A stretch of 64,000 bases of DNA from assembly GCF_002104765.1 (NCBI RefSeq), contig NZ_NCXM01000018.1:1-64000 (forward strand). Reading direction: 5' to 3'. Each line of letters begins with the position of its first letter. The stretch's first letter is position 1. Below the pieces are notes generated by a model that made no database searches, had not been told where the DNA came from, and saw nothing but the letters and a program-made list of their open reading frames with translations. Made by a program: the position numbers and the translations under genes. The DNA is from Mycolicibacterium vulneris. Lineage in GTDB: Bacteria > Actinomycetota > Actinomycetes > Mycobacteriales > Mycobacteriaceae. This document shows, in pieces, positions 43,115 through 51,255 of the stretch.

Positions 43115-44377
43115 CTAGCCGGCCTGCGTCGTACTGCGGCCCTGAGCAAGCACTTTCAAGCCGTGGGCGCCGGTAGCGGTCAGCAGGAAAAGCAGGAACA
43201 GCCACAGCGGGGGCCGGGCGAGTTCCCACACGAAGATCGCCGCCCAGATCGGTGAGCCCTGGGTGACGGCGAGCACGCCGGCGGCGCCGGCCAGCGACAC
43301 CGCTGGCAGGTGCAGGTGCGTCCCGGCCGCCCAGTTGATCAGCAAGACCAGCGCGGCCCCGGCGGCGGCGCCGGTCGCCAGCGAGGGAGTGAGCAACCCG
43401 CCGGCCCCGCCGGCGCGCAGAAACAGCGCGGTCAGTAAGGGTTTCAGCGCCAGGATCGCCAGCGCCGACAGCAGCGTCATGCCACTGGCCAGGCTGACCG
43501 TCAGGATGCTGCGGCCGTTGCCGGGTAACTCCGGCCACCAATGCGAACAGATGCCCATCACCAGGCCGGCCCCGGCGAGCGCGGGGATCAGCAGCGGAGT
43601 CCGCATCTGGCGGGCCGGGCGTGCCACGGCCATCAACCGGTTGAAGGTCAGCCCCACCGCAAGAGCCACCGGCGCCAGCAACAGTCCGTGCGCGGTCAGC
43701 AGATACGTCGACTCCTCGACCGGCCACGGCAGGTTGGGCTGATCGCGGGTGATGGCCGAACCGACGGCGACCGCCAGGCCGGACGACAGAAACGCAGCGC
43801 CCACCGCACGCGGCTGCCAGGTGGCGAGCAGGATCCGGATCGAGAACAGCGCCCCGGCCAGCGGAACCGCATACACCGCCCCCAGCCCGGCACCCGCCGC
43901 GCAGGCCAGCAGGACCTCACGGTCGCGCGCTGCGAGCCGCTTGAGCCATCCGGTTCCGAGATCGCCCAGCGCAGCGGCGAATTGACGTGGGGCCCCTTCG
44001 CGTCCCAGCGATGCTCCCGATCCGACGAGCAGCACCTGCAGCAGGGCGTCGATGCTCCAGGAAACCCGCGGGACGGGTTCGCGGCGGGCGATGGTCTGCG
44101 CCAGCGGCGGCACCTCGGCCCGGCGCCGCAGCAGCCACCAGCCCAGGCCCGCCACGGCGGCGCCGATCATCGGGCCGACGACGCGGCGGATGGGGCTGCT
44201 GGCGGCCACCCCGGCCAGCAGCGCGCCGAAACTGTAGTGGTAGGTGGCGTGCTGGACGACGCGCAGCACGAACGTCGTCGCCAATCCGGCAACTCCGGCG
44301 AGCAACCCGACGATGATTACCGCGCAGAAGAAGTCGAGGTTGCCGCGGTCCGTGCTGGGGGCTGGCATTCGGGCCAC
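43115..44377 (-). CDS. ClC-family chloride channel/antiporter
   Basis: 420 residues with the ClC layout of many hydrophobic helices. The selectivity-filter motifs are GSGASLGREGAPRQF (normally GxGxxLGREGP) near residue 115 and GGAGGLLTPSLATGA (the GxFxP-type motif) near residue 325. The gating Glu in REG is present. It should carry Cl- or exchange it for H+ across the plasma membrane. It occupies the interval where M. tuberculosis has vapBC24 and is antisense-oriented to htdX, ending 18 bp after it. The start could also be the ATG at 44366-44368. Confidence 0.87.
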   Translation of the reverse strand: MARMPAPSTDRGNLDFFCAVIIVGLLAGVAGLATTFVLRVVQHATYHYSFGALLAGVAASSPIRRVVGPMIGAAVAGLGWWLLRRRAEVPPLAQTIARREPVPRVSWSIDALLQVLLVGSGASLGREGAPRQFAAALGDLGTGWLKRLAARDREVLLACAAGAGLGAVYAVPLAGALFSIRILLATWQPRAVGAAFLSSGLAVAVGSAITRDQPNLPWPVEESTYLLTAHGLLLAPVALAVGLTFNRLMAVARPARQMRTPLLIPALAGAGLVMGICSHWWPELPGNGRSILTVSLASGMTLLSALAILALKPLLTALFLRAGGAGGLLTPSLATGAAAGAALVLLINWAAGTHLHLPAVSLAGAAGVLAVTQGSPIWAAIFVWELARPPLWLFLLFLLTATGAHGLKVLAQGRSTTQAG

Positions 44378-44392
44378 CCCACGAATGTAGGG

Positions 44393-45043
44393 CTAGTCGC
44401 CGGCGGCGTTCGAGCCGCCCGCGTCGGGCTGGGCCACGGCCGCTTCCCGCTCTTCCGGTGAGCCCTTGAGGCCGTACCAGAACAGGTCGATCATCAGCTG
44501 CGCCGCTTCATCGACGTCGATGTCACCGGTGCTGAGCCGATTGGCGACCGCCTCACCCGCGCCCACCAGGGCCACGGCCATCATCTCGTGCTCGCGCTCG
44601 GAGCGCGGGTTGCGGCTACCCGCCCGCATCAGCCCGGCCACCAGGTCGATGATCTGCTCGCGCCCCTCGCGGACCATGTGGGCGAACGCCTGCGAGCTGG
44701 TGGCCTGGGTGTACATCACGATCCACGACGCCCGGTTGGCGTCGATGTAGCGCATGAACGACGCGATGGTGTTGCGCAGCATGTCGTTCGGGCTCTGCTC
44801 GAAATCGATGTCGGCGCGCACCACGTCGATGAACCGGCCCATCTCCCGGTTCAGGCAGGCGCCGAACAGGTCCTCCTTGGATCCGTAGTACAGGTACAGC
44901 ATCGGCTTGGAGATCTGCGCCTCGGCGGCGATGGCGTCCATCGAGGTCTCGTGGTAGCCGTTGACCGAGAACATCTGCACGGCGGCGTCGAGCATCTGCT
45001 GCTCGCGGACGGCACGCGGTAACCGCTTGGTACCACCCGCCAT
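44393..45043 (-). CDS. TetR family regulator of the fatty-acid block (Rv0238-like)
   Basis: 216 residues from the ATG at 45041-45043 with GGAGAGG six bases upstream; a longer form from 45076 is possible. The helix-turn-helix is in residues about 20-60 (MFSVNGYHETSMDAIAAEAQISKPMLYLYYGSKEDLF). The sensor domain begins MGRFIDVVRADIDFEQ. A 16-bp dyad upstream of its own gene matches dyads at fadE5 and fadA2/fabG4, so it probably represses itself and those genes. A TetR repressor of mycobacterial fatty acid catabolism named FdmR has been described; I cannot tell from sequence whether this is it. Confidence 0.88.
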   Translation of the reverse strand: MAGGTKRLPRAVREQQMLDAAVQMFSVNGYHETSMDAIAAEAQISKPMLYLYYGSKEDLFGACLNREMGRFIDVVRADIDFEQSPNDMLRNTIASFMRYIDANRASWIVMYTQATSSQAFAHMVREGREQIIDLVAGLMRAGSRNPRSEREHEMMAVALVGAGEAVANRLSTGDIDVDEAAQLMIDLFWYGLKGSPEEREAAVAQPDAGGSNAAGD

Positions 45044-45067
45044 CGCTCGCCTCTCCAGCCCGTCTAT

Positions 45068-45083
45068 CTGACTCAAGAGTAAG
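45068..45083. promoter_or_regulatory. Operator dyad upstream of the TetR gene
   Basis: CTGACT-CAAG-AGTAAG, the same length and spacing as CTTACT-CTGC-AGTAAG at 40799-40814 with one arm mismatch. It is 24 bp before the chosen start codon, a usual position for autoregulation. Confidence 0.5.
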
Positions 45084-45131
45084 CAATGCGGCGGGCTGTC
45101 ACACGCACCGCCGGCCCACGGCGGCGATCCG

Positions 45132-46289
45132 CTAGTGGCCGCAGTTGGGGCTGGGACCCTTCATGGCCGCCACCCGCACCAGCGATTCGTCGACCTGCTT
45201 GGCCGGCAGGTCGCCGGACGCCACCGCCTGTTGCAACCGGTCCAGGACCGCCGGCACCTCGTCGGTGGTGACCCACAGCGCGACGTCGACGCCGGCCCGC
45301 AGGCTGCGTAGCACGGCCTCGGACACCCCGTACCGGTCGGAGATGGCGGCCATGCTGGACAGGTCGTCACTGAACACCGGGCCGGTGAACGGCGGGCCCT
45401 TGTAGCCGACCCCGTTGCGCAGCAGCTGCACCGCCTCCGGGCTCAGGCTGGCCGGGGCGTCGCCGGTGAGACCGGGGACCTGCAAGTGGCCCACCATGAC
45501 CCCGACCGGAGGCGAGGCCACCAGGGTCCGGTACGGCACCAGATCGTTGTTCTGCAGATCGTCCAGCGGCGGCGTGACGACACCCCCGGTGTGCGAATCA
45601 CCCGAGCCGTGCCCGTGGCCGGGGAAGTGCTTGAGCACCGGCAGCAGCCCGGCGTCGCGCAGTCCCTGCGCATAGGCACCGGCGTACTCGGTGACCTTGG
45701 CCGGATCCGCGCTGAACGAACGGTTGCCGATCACGGCGTCGTCGGGCTCGTCGCTGACGTCGACGACGGGCGCGAAGTCGACCGTGATGCCCAGGCCGCG
45801 CATCTTCTTGCCACGGTCGGCCGCCAGGTCGTGCACTTGCTGGACGGTTTGCGTCTGCGCCAGCTCGCGGGGCGAGGGCGACGTCCCGATCAGCGACTTG
45901 AGCCGCGAGACCCGGCCACCCTCTTCGTCGACGCTGACCGCCAGCGGCAGCGGGCCCGCCTTGGCCGCGATGTCGGCCAGCGGCCCCTTGAAGATCGACA
46001 GGTCCGTCCAACTGCCGATGAAGATGCCGCCCACGTGGTAGCCGTTGACGACGGCGCGGGCGTCGTCGGCGTTCTTCACGCCCACCATCAGCAGTTGCGC
46101 GAGTTTGTCGCGGATGCCCAACGTCGCCGGAACCGCCGACGGGTCGGCACACACCGGCGGCGCCGGAGCGGCCACCGGCTTGCTCGACGTCTTCGTCGAC
46201 GTGCCGGGTGGGTGCGCGGCGTGGTGGCCGCAACCGGCGACCAGCGCCGACGCAGCTGCAAGCACGGCCAAGGTGCGCGAAAATGCCAT
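45132..46289 (-). CDS. lpqI: LpqI lipoprotein, GH3 beta-N-acetylglucosaminidase
   Basis: 385 residues (M. tuberculosis LpqI has 388). The lipobox LVAGC ends at Cys20, so the protein is anchored outside the membrane. The NagZ-type signature KHFPGHGHGSGDSHTGG carries the catalytic His-Asp dyad, and the nucleophile Asp is in PVFSDDLSSMAAI. It removes GlcNAc from muropeptides during cell-wall recycling. It is divergent from two DUF2613-like genes and aftD, as in M. tuberculosis. Confidence 0.94.
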   Translation of the reverse strand: MAFSRTLAVLAAASALVAGCGHHAAHPPGTSTKTSSKPVAAPAPPVCADPSAVPATLGIRDKLAQLLMVGVKNADDARAVVNGYHVGGIFIGSWTDLSIFKGPLADIAAKAGPLPLAVSVDEEGGRVSRLKSLIGTSPSPRELAQTQTVQQVHDLAADRGKKMRGLGITVDFAPVVDVSDEPDDAVIGNRSFSADPAKVTEYAGAYAQGLRDAGLLPVLKHFPGHGHGSGDSHTGGVVTPPLDDLQNNDLVPYRTLVASPPVGVMVGHLQVPGLTGDAPASLSPEAVQLLRNGVGYKGPPFTGPVFSDDLSSMAAISDRYGVSEAVLRSLRAGVDVALWVTTDEVPAVLDRLQQAVASGDLPAKQVDESLVRVAAMKGPSPNCGH

Positions 46290-46408
46290 CGGGCCATGCT
46301 TTCACGGCGGGCGTTTCGTGCCCGGCTCCAGGGGGCATCAACGGTACGTTGCTGATCAGGGGGCTGGGGCTTGTCGGGCGCCCATTGACTGGCAGGGAGG
46401 AGCCAGCG

Positions 46409-46612
46409 ATTAAGGGTTTCTCGTTGGCGGCCGCGATCAGCGTCGCGGTGGGGGTGTGCGTCGGGGTGGCGACGACCGTCGGGATCACGCTCGCCGTGGC
46501 CGACCGCAGCCTGGTGCAGGTGCCGAGCCTGCAGCGTCCTGCGCTTACGACCGGTCCCTACCAGGTGGAATACGGCGACCGCTGTTTTCACGGGCACTGT
46601 CTGCACTGGTGA
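46409..46612 (+). CDS. DUF2613-like small exported protein with probable ATT start
   Basis: 67 residues if translation starts at ATT (46409-46411), which has GGGAGGAG exactly six bases upstream. With that start the protein (IKGFSLAAAISVAVGVCVGVA) aligns without gaps to the first residues of the paralogue at 46699, with Gly15 in the same place and both continuing to VGITL/FGITL. A TTG at 46424 with AAGGG upstream is the alternative. The N-terminal hydrophobic helix is a signal or anchor; the C-terminal half has YQVEYGDRCFHGHC, including two Cys. ATT initiation is rare (known for infC). Confidence 0.6.
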   Translation: MKGFSLAAAISVAVGVCVGVATTVGITLAVADRSLVQVPSLQRPALTTGPYQVEYGDRCFHGHCLHW

Positions 46613-46698
46613 CCAGCGCTCCCGTTGGCCGGGCGCCCTTCTGCTAGGTTGGCGTAGGTCGAAAGTCACGACCGCAAGCCGACACTCAGGAGCCTTCG

Positions 46699-46872
46699 AT
46701 GAACCGGATCGTTGCGCCCGCCGCAGCGAGCGTTGTGGTTGGCCTGTTGCTCGGCGCGGCCGCGATCTTCGGGATCACGCTGATGATCCAGCAAGACACG
46801 AAGCCGCCACTCCCCGGGGGCGATCCGCAGTCGTCAGTGCTCAACCGGGTCGAGTACGGCAACCGTAGCTAG
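46699..46872 (+). CDS. DUF2613-like small exported protein (Rv0236A-like)
   Basis: 57 residues, the same as M. tuberculosis Rv0236A. It starts MNRIVAPAAASVVVGLLLGA and has one N-terminal hydrophobic helix, then a short Pro-rich, probably extracytoplasmic tail ending in NRVEYGNRS. CAGGAG precedes the ATG. It is a paralogue of the gene 86 bp upstream and lies directly before aftD, in the same direction. Function is unknown; constant proximity to aftD suggests a cell-envelope role. Confidence 0.8.
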   Translation: MNRIVAPAAASVVVGLLLGAAAIFGITLMIQQDTKPPLPGGDPQSSVLNRVEYGNRS

Positions 46873-46916
46873 CGGCGATCGCAAGCGCGGCGAAGCCGGG
46901 CGCAGCGGGTCGCCGC
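46872..46916. repeat. 45-bp hairpin repeat, copy 1
   Basis: GCGGCGA at 46872-46878 and TCGCCGC at 46910-46916 pair; the interior contains AAGCGCGGCGAAGCCGGGCGC. Identity to 58754-58798 is 41 of 45. It starts on the last base of the preceding stop codon. Confidence 0.6.
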
Positions 46917-46978
46917 AGTCTGATCCAGCGGCTCCGACAGGGACCGAAGCGCCGGTCTCATGCTCGACGGCCGGGCCG

Positions 46979-49900
46979 GTGTCGCGCCGGTGGTTGTGGT
47001 TGGTCGGCGCGATCGCCCTGGCCCTGACGTTCACCCAGTCCCCCGGACAAATCTCCCCCGACACCAAGCTCGACCTGACCGCGAACCCGCTGCGCTTTCT
47101 GGCCCGGGCGACCAATCTGTGGAACAGCGAGCTGCCGTTCGGGCAGGCGCAGAACCAGGCCTACGGATACCTGTTTCCGCACGGCACCTTCTTTCTCGTC
47201 GGCCACGCGCTGGGCGTGCCCGGCTGGATCACCCAGCGGCTGTGGTGGGCGCTGCTGCTCACCGTCGGCTTCTGGGGCCTGCTGCGGGTCGCCGAGGCGT
47301 TGCGGATCGGCAGCCCGGCGTCGCGGGTGATCGCCGCGGCCGCGTTCGCGCTGTCGCCGCGGGTGCTGACCACGCTCGGCTCGATCTCGTCGGAGACATT
47401 GCCGATGATGTTGGCGCCGTGGGTGTTGCTGCCCACGATCCTCGCCCTGCGGGCCGGCGGCGACCGGTCCGTGCGAGCGCTGGCCGGGCAGGCGGGCCTG
47501 GCCATCGCGCTGATGGGCGCGGTGAACGCGATCGCGACCGCGGCCGGCTGCCTGCCGGCGGTGATCTGGTGGGCGTGCCACCGGCCGAACCGATTGTGGT
47601 GGCGCTACACAGGGTGGTGGCTGGTGGCGCTTGTGCTGGCCACGCTGTGGTGGGTGGTGGCGCTGGTGATGCTGCGCGCGATCAGTCCTCCCTTCCTGGA
47701 TTTCATCGAATCGTCCGGCGTGACGACGCAATGGTCGTCACTGGTCGAGATGTTGCGCGGCACCGAAAGTTGGACCCCGTACGTGGCCCCGACCGCCACC
47801 GCGGGCGCTCCGCTGGTGACCGGGTCGGCGGCCGTGCTGGGTACCTGCCTGGTCGCGGCGGCCGGACTCGCTGGGCTGGCCGGCCGGGCCATGCCGGCGC
47901 GCGGGCGGCTGGTGACGATGCTGTTGGTCGGGGTGGTGCTGATGGCAGCCGGATACAGCGGCGGGCTGGGCTCGCCGGTGGCGCACGCGGTGCAGGCCTT
48001 CCTGGACGCCGGCGGCGCCCCGCTGCGCAACGTGCACAAGCTGGGATCGGTGATCAGGATCCCGGTGGTGCTGGGCCTCGCGCAGCTGCTGGGCCGGATA
48101 CCGCTGCCGGGCAGCGCGCCAATGTCGGTGTGGCTGCGCGCCTTTGCGCACCCCGAGCGCGACAAACGGCTCGCCACCGCGATCGTGGTGGTGACGGCGC
48201 TGATGGTCAGCACGTCACTGGCGTGGACCGGTCGGCTGGCGCCGCCGGGAACCTTCACCGCGATTCCGCAGTACTGGCACGAGGCCGCCGACTGGCTCAC
48301 CGAGCACAACACCGGGGCACCGACACCCGGGCGGGTGCTCGTGGTCCCGGGGGCGCCGTTCGCCACCCAGGTGTGGGGCACCAGCCACGACGAACCGCTA
48401 CAGGTGCTGGGCGCCAGCCCATGGGGGGTGCGCGATTCCATCCCGCTGACCCCGCCGCAGACCATCCGGGCGCTCGATTCGGTGCAGCGCTTGTTCGCCG
48501 CGGGCCGGCCCTCGGCCGGCTTGGCAGATACCCTTGCTCGCCAAGGTATTTCCTATGTGGCGCTGCGCAACGACCTGGACCCCGACACGTCGAGGTCGGC
48601 GCGCCCGATCCTGGTGCACCGGACCGTCGACGGGTCGCCCGGACTGCGCAAGGTCGCGCAGTTCGGCGCGCCGGTGGGGCCCGGCACGCTCGCGGGTTTC
48701 GTCGCCGACAGCGGGCTGCGGCCGCGATATCCGGCGGTCGAGATTTACCGGGTGGGCGACGACAGTGCCCCCGCCACACCGTATTTCGTCGACACCGACC
48801 GACTGGCCCGGGTCGACGGCGGGCCCGAGGCGCTGCTGCGCCTTGACGAGCGGCGACGGCTGCAGGGACAGCCGCCGCTGGGCCCGGCACTGCTGACCGC
48901 TGACGCGCGTGGTGCCGGGCTGCCGGTGGACGCCGGGGTGACCATCACCGACACCCCGGTGGCCCGCGAGACGGATTACGGCCGGGTGGATCAACATTCG
49001 TCGGCGATCCGGGCCCCCGGCGATGCGCGGCACACCTACAACCGGGTGCCCGACTACCCCGTGCCGGGCGCCGACCCGGTGACCGGCGCCTGGACCGGCG
49101 GCCGGATCACGGTATCGAGCTCGTCGTCGGATTCGACCGCGATGCCCGACGTCGCACCGGCGAACTCGCCGGCCGCCGCGATCGACGGCGACTCCGCGAC
49201 CGCCTGGGTGTCCAACTCGCTGCAGGCCGCCGTCGGTCAGTGGATGCGGATCGATTTCGACCATCCGGTGACCAACGCGGCGATCACGTTGACGCCCAGC
49301 GCCACCGCCGTCGGCGCCCAGGTGCGCCGCATCCTGATCGAAACCGCTACCGGCAGCACCACTTTGCGTTTCGACGAGCCGGGCAAGCCGCTTACCGCCG
49401 CGCTCCCCTACGGCGAGACCCCGTGGGTGCGGATCACCGCCGCGGGCACCGACGACGGATCCGCCGGCGTGCAGTTCGGCATTACCGACCTGTCGATCAC
49501 CCAGTACGACGCCTCGGGATTCGCCCACCAGGTCGACGTGCGGCACACCGTGCGGGTGCCCGGGCCGCCGCCGGGCGCGCCGATCGCGGGGTGGGACCTG
49601 GGATCCGAGTTGCTGGGCAGGCCGGGTTGCGCCGCGGCGCCCGACGGTGTGCGCTGCGCGCCGTCGATGGCCCTGGCCCCGGAGGAACCGGTCAATTTCA
49701 GCCGGACGCTGACCGTGCCGGCGCCGATGTCGGTGACCCCGACGGTGTGGGTGCGCCCGCGCCAGGGGCCCAAGCTGGCCGACCTGATCGCCGAGCCGAA
49801 TACCGCTGTCGCCCACGGCGATTCCGACACTGTCGATATCCTGGGCTCGGCGTACGCGGCCGCCGACGGCGACCCGGCCACGGCGTGGACGGCGCCGCAG

Positions 49901-51169
49901 CGGGTGGTGCAGCACAAGACCCCGCCGACCCTGACGCTCACGCTGCCCCGCCCCACCGAGGTCACCGGGGTGCGGCTGGCTCCGAGCCGGCCGACGTTGC
50001 CCGCGCGCCCGACGATGGTGGCCGTCAACCTGGGCGATGGCCCGCAAGCCGCCGCGGTGAAACCCGACGGCGCGCAGACGGTGCGGCTGAAACCCCGGGT
50101 GACCGACACCGTGACCATCAGCCTGCTGAATTGGCAGGATGTCATTGACCGCAACGCTTTAGGTTTCGACCAGCTCAAGCCGCCCGGGCTGGCCGACGTC
50201 GCGGCGCTGGGCACCGACGGCAACCCGATCGCGCCCGCCGACGCGGCCCGCAACCGCACCCGGGAGATCAGCGTCGGCTGCGATCGCGGACCCGTCGTCG
50301 CGGTCGCGGGCCGGTTCGTACACACCGCGATCCGCACCACCGTGGGGGCGATCCTCGATGACGTGCCCGTCGCAGCGGTGCCCTGCGAACGCGACCCGAT
50401 CGCGCTGCCCGCCGGCCAACAGGAGCTGCTGATCAGCCCCGGCGCCCAGTTCGTCGTGGACGGAGCCGAACTGACCGCGGCGGCCGCCACCGAAGTCGCA
50501 CGGCCGCTGCGTGTTTCATCCTGGCGGGCCTGGGGTCCGGATCGCCGCGACGTGCAGGCACCCGCCTCGTCGACCTCCCGGGTGCTGGTCATCCCGGAAA
50601 GCATCAACCCGGGCTGGGTGGCGCGCACCGGCGCCGGCGCCCGCTTGACGCCGATCGCCGTCAACGGGTGGCAGCAGGGCTGGTTGGTTCCCGCGGGCGA
50701 CCCCGGCACCATCACGCTGACGTTCGCCTCCAACTCGCTCTACCGCGCCGGCCTGGCGGTGGGCCTGGCGCTGCTGCCGCTGCTGGCGATGCTCGCGCTC
50801 TGGCGCACCCGAAGGAAGGACGACGGCGACGCGCCCGCGCGGCCGTGGCGGCCCGGGCCATGGGCGGCCGTCCCGGCGCTGGCCGCCGCGGGGGTGATCG
50901 CCGGCCTGGGCGGTGTCGCGGTGATGGGGGCCGCGCTGGGTCTGCGGTATGCGCTGCGCCAGGGGCGCTGGGAACGCCTCAGCGTGCTGGGCAGCGCCGG
51001 CGGTCTGATACTGGCCGGCGCGGTCTTGTCACGACAGCCGTGGCGGTCGGCCGACGGCTACGCCGGCCATTCCGCCGGTGTCCAGCTGCTGGCGCTGATT
51101 TCGCTTGCGGTGCTTGCTTCTTCGGTGGTTGCGCTCCCCGAACGTGCGCCGGGACCGCGCGACGAATAG
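46979..51169 (+). CDS. aftD: Alpha-(1->3)-arabinofuranosyltransferase AftD
   Basis: 1396 residues (M. tuberculosis AftD: 1400), starting at GTG, MSRRWLWLVGAIALALTF. The N-terminal part up to about residue 420 has multiple membrane helices typical of GT-C glycosyltransferases; residues about 420-1230 are a large extracytoplasmic region with carbohydrate-binding-like domains (for example AIDGDSATAWVSNSLQAAVGQWMRIDF), and two or more helices close the C-terminus. It adds branching arabinofuranose to arabinogalactan and lipoarabinomannan from decaprenyl-phosphoarabinose. The frame is open upstream without a better start. Two small exported-protein genes precede it. Confidence 0.94.
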   Translation: MSRRWLWLVGAIALALTFTQSPGQISPDTKLDLTANPLRFLARATNLWNSELPFGQAQNQAYGYLFPHGTFFLVGHALGVPGWITQRLWWALLLTVGFWGLLRVAEALRIGSPASRVIAAAAFALSPRVLTTLGSISSETLPMMLAPWVLLPTILALRAGGDRSVRALAGQAGLAIALMGAVNAIATAAGCLPAVIWWACHRPNRLWWRYTGWWLVALVLATLWWVVALVMLRAISPPFLDFIESSGVTTQWSSLVEMLRGTESWTPYVAPTATAGAPLVTGSAAVLGTCLVAAAGLAGLAGRAMPARGRLVTMLLVGVVLMAAGYSGGLGSPVAHAVQAFLDAGGAPLRNVHKLGSVIRIPVVLGLAQLLGRIPLPGSAPMSVWLRAFAHPERDKRLATAIVVVTALMVSTSLAWTGRLAPPGTFTAIPQYWHEAADWLTEHNTGAPTPGRVLVVPGAPFATQVWGTSHDEPLQVLGASPWGVRDSIPLTPPQTIRALDSVQRLFAAGRPSAGLADTLARQGISYVALRNDLDPDTSRSARPILVHRTVDGSPGLRKVAQFGAPVGPGTLAGFVADSGLRPRYPAVEIYRVGDDSAPATPYFVDTDRLARVDGGPEALLRLDERRRLQGQPPLGPALLTADARGAGLPVDAGVTITDTPVARETDYGRVDQHSSAIRAPGDARHTYNRVPDYPVPGADPVTGAWTGGRITVSSSSSDSTAMPDVAPANSPAAAIDGDSATAWVSNSLQAAVGQWMRIDFDHPVTNAAITLTPSATAVGAQVRRILIETATGSTTLRFDEPGKPLTAALPYGETPWVRITAAGTDDGSAGVQFGITDLSITQYDASGFAHQVDVRHTVRVPGPPPGAPIAGWDLGSELLGRPGCAAAPDGVRCAPSMALAPEEPVNFSRTLTVPAPMSVTPTVWVRPRQGPKLADLIAEPNTAVAHGDSDTVDILGSAYAAADGDPATAWTAPQRVVQHKTPPTLTLTLPRPTEVTGVRLAPSRPTLPARPTMVAVNLGDGPQAAAVKPDGAQTVRLKPRVTDTVTISLLNWQDVIDRNALGFDQLKPPGLADVAALGTDGNPIAPADAARNRTREISVGCDRGPVVAVAGRFVHTAIRTTVGAILDDVPVAAVPCERDPIALPAGQQELLISPGAQFVVDGAELTAAAATEVARPLRVSSWRAWGPDRRDVQAPASSTSRVLVIPESINPGWVARTGAGARLTPIAVNGWQQGWLVPAGDPGTITLTFASNSLYRAGLAVGLALLPLLAMLALWRTRRKDDGDAPARPWRPGPWAAVPALAAAGVIAGLGGVAVMGAALGLRYALRQGRWERLSVLGSAGGLILAGAVLSRQPWRSADGYAGHSAGVQLLALISLAVLASSVVALPERAPGPRDE

Positions 51170-51255
51170 TTGGCGGGCTATTGGCTACCCGTTTACCGGC
51201 TGATTGACTAGATATGCGGGTTGGCGTAACCGTCACCAACCGAGGAGTTAGCGCC

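Noticed and set aside
46960..48846. Open frame of 628 codons overlapping the start of aftD in another frame
   Set aside because: The product is low-complexity Arg/Ala/Gly-rich, and the AftD frame has length and motifs matching the family.
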